A stretch of DNA of 64,000 bases from Nostoc sp. 'Peltigera membranacea cyanobiont' N6 (GTDB taxonomy: Bacteria; Cyanobacteriota; Cyanobacteriia; Cyanobacteriales; Nostocaceae), in NCBI RefSeq assembly GCF_002949735.1, contig NZ_CP026681.1, positions 3,472,001-3,536,000 on the forward strand, written 5' to 3'. Of the stretch, positions 15,033 to 24,302 are shown piece after piece. How positions within the stretch are numbered: position 1 is the stretch's first letter; each line of letters opens with the position of its first letter. Below the pieces are notes generated by a model. That model was given only the letters and a program-made list of their open reading frames with translations. It made no database searches and was not told the DNA's origin. The translations under genes and the position numbers were made by a program.

Positions 15033-17363
15033 TTACTTATCAGTCTTACTAGCCTTTTTGATACCTTGCCATTTCTCTCGCAGTCGCTGCAAGTTAGGCG
15101 GATGACCACCATAACGCCAACTAACATAGGCTTGGCTAATCTCATCTATTACCTCAGCAGTTGCTGGGGCATGATGCTGGTACGATCCTCTGGCATACTC
15201 TAAAGGTGTTTGTGCTGGATGTTTACCTAAACCTTTTTGGCTTGTCCATTGCAGCATTTGTTGATAAAGGCTTTCCATTGCTGGCAATTTCTTTAACCAT
15301 CGGCGGTTGCGCCACTCTCGCCACTGGCCCCAACCCAGCCAACCGAAGAAAGCTGCTGTAGTTGTCAAAATTAAGCCAGTTAATACACCAAACCAACCTT
15401 GAGAGAATAAAGCTAAAAACCAAGCGATCGCTGTAATCACCCACCTAAATATTGTCTCAAATACATTATTCAACAAACCTGTTACCGGAGAAGGCAACCA
15501 TCCAGCAACCCAGTGCCATAACTGGCGCAACACACTAAAAGTCTGAGTATCTTCCACTGATGGAGGAATGAGGGGATGATTGGGAATCGGGTCAAAGGCG
15601 AACCAGCCATATTTGGGAAAATATACTTCCGTCATTGCATAAGCGTCAGTATTACGGACAACATATAGCCCTGTAAATGGATTAAATTCTCCTGCACTAA
15701 ATCCTGCAACTAACCGCGCTGGGATACCAATGGAACGTAGCATCACCGTGAGAACTGTTGAGAAGTGGTCTGGATAACCGCCTTGATATTTGAATAAAAA
15801 AGCTTCTACTAAATCATCTTTTTCTCCCAAATAAGGTAAATCTAAGGGATTTTGCGGAAGAGAGTAGCGTTGCTTTAAATATTGAGCTAAGTAGAGAGCT
15901 TTTTCATAAGGTGAATCCAAGTTTTTAGCAGACTTTGCTACTTTTTCTTGATTGTAGTTAGCGAGGATTTCTTCGGTGCGCTGTCGGACTTTTTCGGCAA
16001 TTTCGGGAGGAATTTGCAGATAATGCTTCTTAATCTGTTGTGGATAATTAGTAGAAGCTTGACCTAATAAAGTGCGATCGCGGTATGGTACTTCAGAAAT
16101 GACTGTGTAAGTAAGACCTTGTGATAATTCTACAGGCGATCGCAATCCATTTTCTGTATCAACCGCAATCAGTGGTGTGGGAAAGTAAATCTCTTTGGGA
16201 TAAGCCATCGCCGGAATTAAGTTAGGCAAATCGTCCACCACTGTATAGGTTTGGACTATCTCTTGGGTTTTACCAGTCATCACAGGTGGATTCAGGAAAA
16301 TTTGGTAAGACCAAGGCGATCGCCTCATGGTCATCACATTTTCATTCCGGGACACTTCCCATCCCTTACCTGTATAACGATCGAATCCTAATACTCGCCA
16401 AAAACCCTCAGCTTGCGATCGCACCCGCATCACAACTTTCGGTTTCATCTCGCCCCGCAAGTTTTGGTTAATCTGGCTATTAAAACCGTAATAAAAATTA
16501 TTATCTATTTTTCCCGGTTCACCTGTTTTCTTTTGTCCCGTACCACCGCTACCACTGCCTTGATTATTTCCATTTCCTTGGCGGACATAACCAGGATTAA
16601 TGATGCTACGACCAGTGAAATTACCTTTTACTTGAATAGAAGAACTTACAGGAAAATTCCGTAACTGATAGCCAGGGAATCGGGGTAAAACAGCAAAAAT
16701 TGCCAGTCCTAGAGCGACAATTAGTAAAAAAGTTAGAATTAAAAACTTAAAATTAAGAGTTGAGGAATTTTTCTTGTTGAGTTTTTCCTTTTGAGTTTTT
16801 AATGGCTGCAAACCCAAGCGCGATCGATAATCTAATACTAAAGTTGGGAGAGCGATCGCTAGAAATAACAGCAAAACAGGTGCAAATGCTAAAGTCTGAC
16901 TTAGCGTTGCCGCCACACCTAATAAAATCAATCCTATAACAATCGAATAACCTAAATTTTTCCGGCGGGGTGTATCAAAGCTGTGCAACACCTGAAGTTG
17001 AATTAATAACTCTGCCAAACTCAACCGCGTATCATTCAACTCTCCCACCAACCGCCCAAAGAAATTACCGAGTGCTATTAACATACCAATGGCAATGCAA
17101 AACTTAATTGCAACATTGGCATCATGGCGACGATAGTAACTCCAAATCGCACCCACTAAACTCAGGGGTAACGCCCAAAAACTGAATGAAGTTTCGGCGG
17201 CGATATCCGTCGCCACAATTCCCAAAATAACCAATCCTAGGACTAGCGATCGCAAAGAAATCGAATCTTCTACTTCTGTCAAAGGCGACTTCTGTAAATT
17301 TTGCCGCCAGAAATTACCTACAGGGACACGCCAAAACCGATTCATCCTAGATAAGTTGAGCAT
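15033..17363 (-). CDS. TgpA-like membrane protein with degenerate transglutaminase domain
   Basis: A 776-residue protein: six to seven N-terminal membrane helices (DUF3488/TgpA type, about 37-230), a periplasmic transglutaminase-like domain (about 310-600), a further membrane helix near 650-680 and a C-terminal cytoplasmic DUF4129-like tail. In active TgpA proteins the Cys lies in G-Y-C-E-H-F and the His in D-A-H-A-W. Here the same places read GGYPDHFSTVLTVMLRSIGI (Pro531) and NTDAYAMTEVYFP (Tyr575). Only the Asp of FDPIP (D591) remains. The fold is clearly conserved, but both proton-relay residues are gone, so it is probably a binding or scaffolding protein at the envelope. Codons are intact with no frameshift. 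No operon partner: patU is 626 bases upstream. Confidence 0.85.
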   Translation of the reverse strand: MLNLSRMNRFWRVPVGNFWRQNLQKSPLTEVEDSISLRSLVLGLVILGIVATDIAAETSFSFWALPLSLVGAIWSYYRRHDANVAIKFCIAIGMLIALGNFFGRLVGELNDTRLSLAELLIQLQVLHSFDTPRRKNLGYSIVIGLILLGVAATLSQTLAFAPVLLLFLAIALPTLVLDYRSRLGLQPLKTQKEKLNKKNSSTLNFKFLILTFLLIVALGLAIFAVLPRFPGYQLRNFPVSSSIQVKGNFTGRSIINPGYVRQGNGNNQGSGSGGTGQKKTGEPGKIDNNFYYGFNSQINQNLRGEMKPKVVMRVRSQAEGFWRVLGFDRYTGKGWEVSRNENVMTMRRSPWSYQIFLNPPVMTGKTQEIVQTYTVVDDLPNLIPAMAYPKEIYFPTPLIAVDTENGLRSPVELSQGLTYTVISEVPYRDRTLLGQASTNYPQQIKKHYLQIPPEIAEKVRQRTEEILANYNQEKVAKSAKNLDSPYEKALYLAQYLKQRYSLPQNPLDLPYLGEKDDLVEAFLFKYQGGYPDHFSTVLTVMLRSIGIPARLVAGFSAGEFNPFTGLYVVRNTDAYAMTEVYFPKYGWFAFDPIPNHPLIPPSVEDTQTFSVLRQLWHWVAGWLPSPVTGLLNNVFETIFRWVITAIAWFLALFSQGWFGVLTGLILTTTAAFFGWLGWGQWREWRNRRWLKKLPAMESLYQQMLQWTSQKGLGKHPAQTPLEYARGSYQHHAPATAEVIDEISQAYVSWRYGGHPPNLQRLREKWQGIKKASKTDK

Positions 17364-17989
17364 TTCGAGTCTAAGTTATACATGCTACGGAAACAATGCT
17401 GACGACAAAACTGTTCGCCCTACTTTAAAGTATTCCCGTTACAGCAAGCTTTCTTATCCTGTCTTTAAGCATCGATGAAGGTTTAGCGCATATTTTAAAA
17501 GTTAAAGCCCTCGATTAATTTGTATAGGACGTAAAGTCCTAAAGCATTTCTTTTTTCTCTCTGCGTTCTCTGCGCCTCTACGGTACGTCAAATAAATTGA
17601 CTTAACCCAAGCGCATTGATATATAACGTTACCGCAAACTGTAACGCCAAGAGCGAACATAATTTTGGATAAAAAAACAACACAAGCGAATAAATTCGTT
17701 GTGAAAAATTGGTGGCTTGGTAAAATAAAGGCGAAATCAGCACAACACAAGAAACTAACCCGTTCCCCAGGCTTTGCTAATAACCGAGTGGACTGACGAG
17801 TATCCACGAAAAATCAATTATCGGGTGGAGGCTAAGTCCACACCCACTGGTTAACTGCAACCACGCCTTAAGTATAAGTAAGCACCCTGTTGCTAGTATT
17901 GTCTAGAGCATGAAAAAGCCCCAAGGCAACAGCTAGGCAATAGTTACCTTAAGATATTCGGCATTACATACTAGCGGTAGTCGTTAAAG
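17364..17989. other. Long non-coding region between patU and the TgpA-like gene
   Basis: No credible gene; the 101-codon minus frame at 17502-17807 contains repeat-derived sequence (the CTCTGCGTTCTCTGCGCCTC type). At about 17607-17630 is a copy of the AACCCAAGCG-ATTGAT repeat that recurs at 39782. The stretch 17781-17953 is strongly self-complementary and is listed separately. Confidence 0.6.
17781..17953. ncRNA. Candidate structured RNA (two adjacent domains), strand uncertain
   Basis: Domain 1 nests TAACC (17781) with GGTTA (17849), GTGGAC (17788) with GTCCAC (17836), and TCCAC (17803) with GTGGA (17825). Domain 2 nests CTTAAG (17867) with CTTAAG (17948), GTAA (17878) with TTAC (17944), and CTGTTGC (17887) with GCAACAG (17926). 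All pairs are perfect and correctly ordered. I do not recognise it as 6S, tmRNA, RNase P or SRP RNA. It could be a leader of the TgpA-like gene or an independent small RNA. Confidence 0.4.
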
Positions 17990-18967
17990 TTACACAGTAG
18001 GGTTAATGACAAACAAAAGCGGCTGCTGGTCTATTTCTGGAAACTCAACTTCCAGAGTATAAGTTGGGTTAAGTTGCTCGCAGCCTAACTCTACACTTAA
18101 GTATCCCGAAGTCGAAGATGTTGCCATTGCTAGAGTGCCACTTCCACGAAGGATCAAAGTTCCTTTAACGGGTAACTCAGCCTGAACAAGTAACTTTGTA
18201 AGTTTATCTACAGACTGATACTCTACTCTGATGTTCAAATTACCGACGGTGGTTAGCCATTGTCTTTCTACCACTGGACTGGTTGCTGAAAGTGGTAGAG
18301 TCAGATTTTCCAGCAGTTGTTTAGCCGCTAGCAACGACAAAGCCATTTGTTGACGTGGTTGTAAATCTGAGTAATCGCTCTGAATATTGGGTATTGTCTC
18401 CAGAGTATTTACAGATCGATAAGTGCTTCTTAGCACCAGTCCAGCTATATCGTTTAATGCTTGAGAATCGTTGGGAAAAAAGTTCTCCACCACTTGAACT
18501 AATTTTGCTCCCAGAGGTATTGAAGATGTCACCAACGCCTGACATTGTTCCAGCAATTGCTGAAAAACTCTCTCCGGTAAAGGACGCGGCAGGTTCAGCT
18601 TCGACTGTTGTACCATCCATCCCCAGGTAGGAACGAGCGTCATTGACGGCTCATCAACAAAATCGGGATAGTCGATTAATTGTGTTTCCCAGGGAAACAA
18701 AGGTGGGTGGTCTTGGACTTGGATTTGTAACCGACGCTTAAGGACGGCTTGGAAACGATCTTGCACAGTAGGAATTTCTCCCAATTGAAAGGTCTGGGGC
18801 GTTTCTCCCAATTTTGGCTCACTGCTTTTTGAAGCAGTGGCTTCATTGAGAAGTTTTTTTACCCCGTCATTTTCCTCACATGGTACAGATTGCTCGTTAT
18901 TTTTGACATCATCTGTCAATAACCAACCGAGATACTGATATTGTGAGGATTCTGAGTCACTATTCAT
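17990..18967 (-). CDS. patU: Probable heterocyst pattern protein PatU
   Basis: A 325-residue soluble protein with no signal or membrane segment. It lies directly after hetZ with an 8-base overlap (ATGAATAG holds both the start and the hetZ stop), so the two are translationally coupled. In Anabaena PCC 7120 hetZ is followed by patU5 and patU3; in other Nostoc strains a single patU is reported. The intact frame here fits the undivided form. PatU proteins affect heterocyst frequency and spacing. The sequence offers no catalytic motif. The segment LKRRLQIQVQDHPPLFPWET and the hydrophobic C-terminal half look like an oligomerising or interaction module. The upstream ATG at 18979 is less likely. 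Identity rests mainly on gene order. Confidence 0.65.
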   Translation of the reverse strand: MNSDSESSQYQYLGWLLTDDVKNNEQSVPCEENDGVKKLLNEATASKSSEPKLGETPQTFQLGEIPTVQDRFQAVLKRRLQIQVQDHPPLFPWETQLIDYPDFVDEPSMTLVPTWGWMVQQSKLNLPRPLPERVFQQLLEQCQALVTSSIPLGAKLVQVVENFFPNDSQALNDIAGLVLRSTYRSVNTLETIPNIQSDYSDLQPRQQMALSLLAAKQLLENLTLPLSATSPVVERQWLTTVGNLNIRVEYQSVDKLTKLLVQAELPVKGTLILRGSGTLAMATSSTSGYLSVELGCEQLNPTYTLEVEFPEIDQQPLLFVINPTV

Positions 18968-20165
18968 GAGTAGATGCACCCGATCCGGACACTAATGAGT
19001 TACGAATTTCCCAAGCTTGCTCAAGAATCTTAAACCATCGTTTTTGAAGTTGTGCCATTGACAGCCCTAAAGTTTTTGCGATTTTCTCATCGGCTTGTCC
19101 TTGTTGCTTCAACTCTAATAAAGACCGTTGCTTACTATCCAGCTGTGCTGTGTATACTTGCCATTGCTGGGGAGTTAAACCCAAATTGGTGTGTAAAGAG
19201 GCTTCTAGCCACTCGTGAACTAATTCCCAACGGTGTAATAATGCAAACCGAATCAAATGATACTTGAAGCGCTGCTGTAAGTAATCTCTCTGACGAGGGG
19301 TTAAACCTAAAACCGACTCAATTTCCTGGGCTGATAGATCCTGGAGGCGGAGGGAAAAATAATCAGCACAGTCAGATTGTTGCCGTTGTTCGAGATAATT
19401 CATTAATTCTGTAACCACAACGGAGCGCAAGGTATCTTCTTCGGGTTCGGGTTCGGCTTGCGTTGCCATTGTGGAGCGCAATTGATGTACTGCTGGTTCT
19501 TCCCAAGAACCATCACCTTCATTATTGCTGCCTTCTGCGGCTTGTTCTATATCTACGCTGGTTTCTGGGGGCTGCTGTTGAGAAAAAGTTTGCGCCCGCA
19601 AGATAATTAGCTGCTGCTGACGGCCTGGTAAAGGAATGCGTCGCTTGCCGTAGCGTTCGGTAAATGCCATGTACTCGGACAATTCTAGAAGCGTCTGGGG
19701 GCGATAAGTAGCACCAAGTTGATTTTCTCGCCGGAAAGCGTTTAATGCTTCTAGATAAAAGCTTTGTAAAAAATCTTCAATTATAGTCAGTCGCCCTTGA
19801 TAACTCAATTGCTTCTGAGGCGGATTAATATATCGATAAATAATTGCACTCAGAGTGCTGTGTAATTCTACCCTGCCCCGATTTGAACCCAACTGATAGT
19901 ATCTGAGACACTGTTGTAACCGATGCCGAGCTAGGGTCATCGCCGAGCTTTCTACTGTTCCAGAAGCTTGAATACGTTTGCTCTCATGGCAAATGCGATA
20001 GACTTCGGTGGTAATACGTGTTGCTACATCATGGCAATTCTGTTCCGAAGCTTTGGTCGATTGTTGAAACTCCTTGGACAGGAGTTGAAAGATCGCCTCC
20101 ACGCCTTTAGAATTTTCTCCCAGAATATTTGCAGATGGAATAGTTGCGGTTGCGGCTGAATTCAT
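18960..20165 (-). CDS. hetZ: Heterocyst differentiation regulator HetZ
   Basis: From ATG 20165 the protein is exactly 401 residues, the length I recall for Anabaena PCC 7120 HetZ. The frame also allows a TTG five codons upstream. HetZ acts early in heterocyst differentiation with HetR and HetP. The C-terminal half has helix-turn-helix-like segments: LSAQEIESVLGLTPRQRDYL at about 285-305, and QGQADEKIAKTLGLSMAQLQ near 360, resembling sigma-70 region 4. These fit a DNA-binding regulator. The central part is acidic and low-complexity. It is coupled to patU downstream. The 5' flank (20166-20368), shared with a divergent gene, should hold the promoter. Confidence 0.8.
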   Translation of the reverse strand: MNSAATATIPSANILGENSKGVEAIFQLLSKEFQQSTKASEQNCHDVATRITTEVYRICHESKRIQASGTVESSAMTLARHRLQQCLRYYQLGSNRGRVELHSTLSAIIYRYINPPQKQLSYQGRLTIIEDFLQSFYLEALNAFRRENQLGATYRPQTLLELSEYMAFTERYGKRRIPLPGRQQQLIILRAQTFSQQQPPETSVDIEQAAEGSNNEGDGSWEEPAVHQLRSTMATQAEPEPEEDTLRSVVVTELMNYLEQRQQSDCADYFSLRLQDLSAQEIESVLGLTPRQRDYLQQRFKYHLIRFALLHRWELVHEWLEASLHTNLGLTPQQWQVYTAQLDSKQRSLLELKQQGQADEKIAKTLGLSMAQLQKRWFKILEQAWEIRNSLVSGSGASTHE

Positions 20166-20368
20166 AGTCTCGGTTTTCAAAAGACCCTAAGTATTTAAAT
20201 ACAACCTGTACGACTGTGGGTATTGGCTTTTTTGGTTTTACGTATAAGCTAAACGCAGACCAATCCTACATTAAGGATATGGCTGATTTTATTATTCCCA
20301 ACTTGGATGGGATTTTCACACTTTGATAGATGTTATTGCCATTACCCAGGAGTCGTATACAAGTCATT

Positions 20369-20842
20369 ATGGATTTAGAAGCACAAATTCAATTGCTGAT
20401 TGACAATGCACCCCGCGATGGTATAACACCAAATCTGATTGCAGCAATTGCTCCTGCCCTTAGAGCGATCGCTTTAAAATTACGTCACTCCCAGTACTAT
20501 ATTCTCCAAAATTCGGAGTCAAGCTGGGTTTTAACTACTTTGAGCAATCGGACTAATCCAGGATTGGAAAAGCGAGTTATTTACGCTTTCCCTACCATAC
20601 AGGATGTCTCTCTAATTTCCCCTGCTGGGCTTGACCCTCAAATGCTAGCTAAAATTGTTCCTGTCACCCATATTTTGTTCCAATTGGTGGCATTAGAACC
20701 CGTAGATGGGATCATTTTTTTGGAAACGCCGGGTAAGACCACTCATACCGTCGAAATTCGGCGAACCGATCTAGAGAAACTCATGCAGCAACAGTTGCGA
20801 CAGGAGCGATCGCCTAAACACATACCCCCTGATATTGCATAG
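20369..20842 (+). CDS. Conserved cyanobacterial hypothetical protein
   Basis: A 157-residue soluble protein (opening MDLEAQIQLLIDNAPRDGIT; conserved-looking core SSWVLTTLSNRTNPGLEKRV). I recognise the family as a cyanobacterial conserved protein without assigned function. The ATG at 20369 is preferred over 20330 because family members begin at the MDLE block, though the AGGAG at 20348-20352 is farther away than usual. There is no membrane segment. Divergent from hetZ, with about 200 bases between starts. A strong hairpin follows at once. Confidence 0.7.
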   Translation: MDLEAQIQLLIDNAPRDGITPNLIAAIAPALRAIALKLRHSQYYILQNSESSWVLTTLSNRTNPGLEKRVIYAFPTIQDVSLISPAGLDPQMLAKIVPVTHILFQLVALEPVDGIIFLETPGKTTHTVEIRRTDLEKLMQQQLRQERSPKHIPPDIA

Positions 20843-20844
20843 AA

Positions 20845-20893
20845 AAATTTGGGATGTGGGATTTTTTAGATACAATCCCACATCCCAAATTTT
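20845..20893 (+). terminator. Long hairpin terminator
   Basis: AAATTTGGGATGTGGGATT faces AATCCCACATCCCAAATTT, a perfect 19-bp stem starting three bases after the stop at 20842. It works in both directions and is followed by T-rich sequence. Confidence 0.75.
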
Positions 20894-21135
20894 AAATCTC
20901 AAATTCTTTTAAAAAAGTTTTTGATGAAAAGAAATTAATGCCCGTCACTACCCTTTTTGTTCTTTAAAAGACCAATCGATCGGCTTAATTTTCCGCCTAA
21001 TCTAAAATTGATAAACAAATAGTTATCAGCGAACATTTTTCAAATTTTAGCTGACCATTGAGCAAAATTTCCCCACCTAAAAATATCCGGTAGGTTTAAC
21101 TTGCCATCTAAAGCCCCATTTTGTACCTATATAAT

Positions 21136-22107
21136 TTAATAGAGACGACTCAGTGTGTACTCAGCTATGTTAATCAATGCCTGATGAGATTCTGAAGGTG
21201 GGAGAACTGCAAGATGTTCAATTGCTAACTTAGCATGGTGAGCAGCTAACTCTCGCGCTTGCTGTATACCTTGACTATCTTGAATTAGTGCTAGTGCTTG
21301 CTCTAAATCATCTTCTTGAGCAAACTCCCGGTCAATCAACACTTCCAAGGATGGTTTTTCTGCTAAAGCAAATAAAACTGGTGCTGTCAGATTACCACTT
21401 TTCAAATCTGACCCCACTGGTTTACCCAAGGTATCTGTTGTGCTGGTGAAATCTAGAATGTCGTCAACAATTTGAAATGCTATGCCAAAATGACGACCGT
21501 AGCTATACAGATGCTCAACAGTTTCCCGTGAAACTTCACTGAGTAACCCAGCAGCTTTAGAACTGTTGGCAATTAACGAAGCTGTTTTGTAATAACTCTT
21601 CTGGAGGTAAGTTTCAATAGAGATACTAGCTTCAAAACGATTTAGTCCCTGCTGGATCTCCCCAGTAGCCAGATCCATAATGACTTCTGACAGGAGTTTT
21701 ACCACCTCCAAATTATCCAAGTTTGCTAAATACCAGGAAGATTGGGCAAAAAGAAAATCTCCTGCTAATATGGCAATGCGATTACCGAACAAACTATGAA
21801 CGGTAGGAACGCCTCGCCGCACGTCTGATTCATCTACCACATCGTCATGTACCAAACTTGCTGTGTGAATCATTTCTGTAATCTCAGCTAGGCGGCGATG
21901 ACGCGGTGTAATGTCTTGCTCTAACATGGTTGCCCGCGATATTAGCAGGACAATTGCTGGTCTGATACGCTTTCCCCCGGCTCCGAATAAATGTTCGGCT
22001 GCTGCAAACAAAATGGGGTGGCGATTTCCAACTAGCTGTTTTAGGTTATCTGCTAGTAGTCGCAGGTCTGCTTCCACAGGGGTAAACAGGGAGGTGGCTG
22101 GGGTCAT
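21136..22107 (-). CDS. sds: Solanesyl diphosphate synthase (long-chain polyprenyl synthase)
   Basis: A 323-residue trans-prenyltransferase that extends short allylic diphosphates with isopentenyl diphosphate to make the C45 tail of plastoquinone. Both aspartate-rich motifs are present: DDVVDESDVRRG (first) and DDILDFTSTTDTLGKPVGSD (second), together with GGKRIRP near the N-terminus and KTASLIANS. The residues before the first motif (IHTASLVHDD) lack bulky blockers, which is consistent with a long product. In cyanobacteria this gene commonly sits close to murI, as here. Chain length is inferred from the group, not proven by sequence. Confidence 0.85.
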   Translation of the reverse strand: MTPATSLFTPVEADLRLLADNLKQLVGNRHPILFAAAEHLFGAGGKRIRPAIVLLISRATMLEQDITPRHRRLAEITEMIHTASLVHDDVVDESDVRRGVPTVHSLFGNRIAILAGDFLFAQSSWYLANLDNLEVVKLLSEVIMDLATGEIQQGLNRFEASISIETYLQKSYYKTASLIANSSKAAGLLSEVSRETVEHLYSYGRHFGIAFQIVDDILDFTSTTDTLGKPVGSDLKSGNLTAPVLFALAEKPSLEVLIDREFAQEDDLEQALALIQDSQGIQQARELAAHHAKLAIEHLAVLPPSESHQALINIAEYTLSRLY

Positions 22108-23058
22108 GGATGGGCGGACTCTGACTTAGGTTACGAAAGTTTACATATCCTACACTCATTTTAAGATAACCCTGTGCCAGCGCAAAGTTTTCATAAGTTA
22201 ATCCCATTTTCATGAGTCTATGGGTGATATAAAAGGATGTTACTGCCCTTGTCAATAAGCAATTATGCTTAATTTTGGATAAATTTGAGTTTTAAACTAA
22301 CTTAAAACACTACCTCTCAGTATACGGGAGTAAATATCAGCTTTAATTGGATCGAGTAGCTTGCCGATACGCGTTTACCGCCACAGTTATAAAGTAGAAT
22401 TCAAGCAAGATTACTTATTGACAAAATGGATGTCCTTCAAATTAAGTTGCCAATAGATAAAACTAAGTTTCTTCAGAACTGAAGTGTAGTTATTCAAAAA
22501 ATTTGAAATTTAGCAGTCGAATGGGCTTCAAATTCAGGGTCGTTGTGTTACGCTAAAGTATAGGAATTTTAAATTTTTCAGATATTCACACCGCAAAAGT
22601 AAGTCACTTACTAGGTGATTTTACTGGCTCGGTGATGTGGGTCTAAAATAATTATTCGTAGTCTATATTAAGGGAATAATCCCTTTTATTTTTTCTACGA
22701 TATGCAAAACTCCTGGTTTGGAGCTATGCGATATCCCTATGGGAAGCCGCTACACGTCTTCAGCGCACGTTGAGCGCAAGCATTGCTCTTTTCACAGACA
22801 GGATGAGTAAAAATAACGTAGATCCAGTAGACCTCTGAGAAGCGTAGTTTTAGATTGCTAAAAGGCAACCTAACTGCTGTGGGGTCTATGGTCTGCAATC
22901 AGTCTCATTAGACAATAAATTCTTTGTCCGTAGAGAATTGGGTCTCTATAGGTAATTCTACCATAGGAAACTACAGCAATCAAGAATGTACTTGGTTGGC
23001 TGAGGTTCTACTAATTTTATGGAATTTTATATTCGTTTGAAAAGGTGCTAGTAGAACA
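22108..23058. other. 951-bp non-coding region upstream of sds
   Basis: No gene is seen on either strand. Around 22720-22790 is a palindromic dispersed-repeat remnant (CCCTATGGGAAGCCGCTACA). At 22840-22990 there are several short complementary blocks around GGTCTATGGTCTGCAATCAG and GGGTCTCTATAGG. I cannot assign a known RNA. The sds promoter should be close to 22110-22250. Confidence 0.45.
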
Positions 23059-23256
23059 ATGATTTACGGAAGTATACCTATGATGATTTTTATTTTAGCG
23101 TCTGGATATTTGTTCACAGTCTACCTGTTATTAGCACTGGCAAAGCGAACGGGTACAAAGACTGTTTCTAGAAGTTTTCCTTCATCTGCCGAAGGAAAAC
23201 ACAAGCAGGAGATATCTGTAAGGGCAAAGGTGACTGAAATAGTTAATAGTCAGTAG
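23059..23256 (+). CDS. Possible small single-span membrane protein
   Basis: A 65-codon frame: a hydrophobic helix (MMIFILASGYLFTVYLLLAL at about 8-27) followed by a basic, polar tail. It is preceded by a weak AAGGTG 13 bases upstream. No family is recognised. It is isolated between the sds flank and murI and followed at once by heptamer repeats. It could be a real small membrane protein or a chance frame. Confidence 0.4.
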   Translation: MIYGSIPMMIFILASGYLFTVYLLLALAKRTGTKTVSRSFPSSAEGKHKQEISVRAKVTEIVNSQ

Positions 23257-23257
23257 T

Positions 23258-23302
23258 CATTTGTCATTTGTCCTTTGTCTTTAAATCAAAACAAAGGACA
23301 AA
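23258..23302. repeat. Heptamer short tandem repeat and hairpin after murI
   Basis: Tandem TCATTTG/TCCTTTG heptamers of the STRR type known from heterocystous cyanobacteria. TTTGTCCTTTGT (23267-23278) pairs with ACAAAGGACAAA (23291-23302); on the minus strand this could terminate murI. Confidence 0.6.
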
Positions 23303-23308
23303 TTAGTT

Positions 23309-24175
23309 TTATTGGACTTGGGAAATAGCGGTATCAGTGAAGCAAACTTCTTCAACCATTGGGGTATAGCCCAGCCACTGCACTCCTGACTGGGAAAACT
23401 GTTGCGGACAACCACTAACTGCGAAGCGAGTTGGCAGTGGGAGGTGGGTATTTTTTAAGCCTAGCAAATCTAACTCTTGGGCACAAGCTGCCACGACATG
23501 AACGGCTGGGTCAACTAGCTTGACTTGAGAGGGGAGGAGCGATCGCAATACTGGTGTAAGGTGGGGATAATGGGTACAGCCGTGAACTAAGGTGTCGATT
23601 TCCTGCTCTATTAAAGGTTCTAGATAGGCTCGTGCCACTTCAGCAGTGTAAGGGTCATGAATCCGGTTTTGCTCGATGAGTGGCACAAACTCAGGACAGC
23701 CGACTTGCCAGACTTGGACATCAGGGGCGATTTCGAGGATGGCGTGCTTATAAGCATTACTTTTCGCCGTAGCTGGAGTAGCAATTACACCAATCCGCTT
23801 TCCTTGCTGCACCGCAGCTTTGGCACCCGGTAGAATTACTCCCAAAATGGGGATGTTGAATTCTTGACGCACGGTTTCTAGGGCTAAGGCAGAACTGGTG
23901 TTGCAAGCCATAATTACCATTTTTACCTGCTGCTGTTGTAGCCAGGTAAGAATTTCGCGCGTAAATTGTAAAATTTCTGCTTGTGAGCGAATTCCGTAAG
24001 GAAGTCGGGCTGTATCCCCAAAGTAAACAATTGATTCATTGGGGAGTTGCCGATATAGTTGGCGCAGTACCGTCAGTCCACCTACACCACTGTCAAAGAT
24101 GCCAATTGGGGCACGTTGGGGTTCTTGAGCCGAAAACTCGTCAAGATTCGCATCAAAGATCGAAGATGAATACAC
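23309..24175 (-). CDS. murI: Glutamate racemase
   Basis: A 288-residue cofactor-free racemase converting L- to D-glutamate for peptidoglycan synthesis. The two catalytic cysteines are visible: C91 in MACNTSSA and C200 in VHGCTHYPHL. The N-terminal IGIFDSGVGGLTVLRQLYRQ and YFGDTARLPYG blocks are typical. A 23-residue N-terminal extension precedes the canonical start; an internal start is possible but lacks a methionine. It lies 127 bases downstream of amiC2 in the same direction, so cell-wall precursor supply and wall hydrolysis are grouped. Confidence 0.95.
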   Translation of the reverse strand: MYSSSIFDANLDEFSAQEPQRAPIGIFDSGVGGLTVLRQLYRQLPNESIVYFGDTARLPYGIRSQAEILQFTREILTWLQQQQVKMVIMACNTSSALALETVRQEFNIPILGVILPGAKAAVQQGKRIGVIATPATAKSNAYKHAILEIAPDVQVWQVGCPEFVPLIEQNRIHDPYTAEVARAYLEPLIEQEIDTLVHGCTHYPHLTPVLRSLLPSQVKLVDPAVHVVAACAQELDLLGLKNTHLPLPTRFAVSGCPQQFSQSGVQWLGYTPMVEEVCFTDTAISQVQ

Positions 24176-24302
24176 AGGCAGATATTAATTTAGGTTTTGG
24201 GATTTAAAATACAGAATTTAGCAGACAATTGACTAATTGACCACTAAATTCTGCACGCCAAAAAAGTCTAAATACCACCTTTTAATAGTAATTTGTACTA
24301 TA

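Noticed and set aside
17502..17807. 101-codon minus-strand frame
   Set aside because: Repeat-derived, random-looking composition, and overlaps the structured region.
17788..17815. Hammerhead-ribozyme-like core (CTGACGA ... CGAAA) on the plus strand
   Set aside because: Stem I (GTGGA/TCCAC) would put G at the cleavage position and A before it instead of U-H, and stem II would have only two pairs. The core rule is broken.
22840..22990. Possible 6S-like or other RNA upstream of sds
   Set aside because: Short complementary blocks exist but are not nested in a clear fold, unlike 17781-17953; not enough to call.
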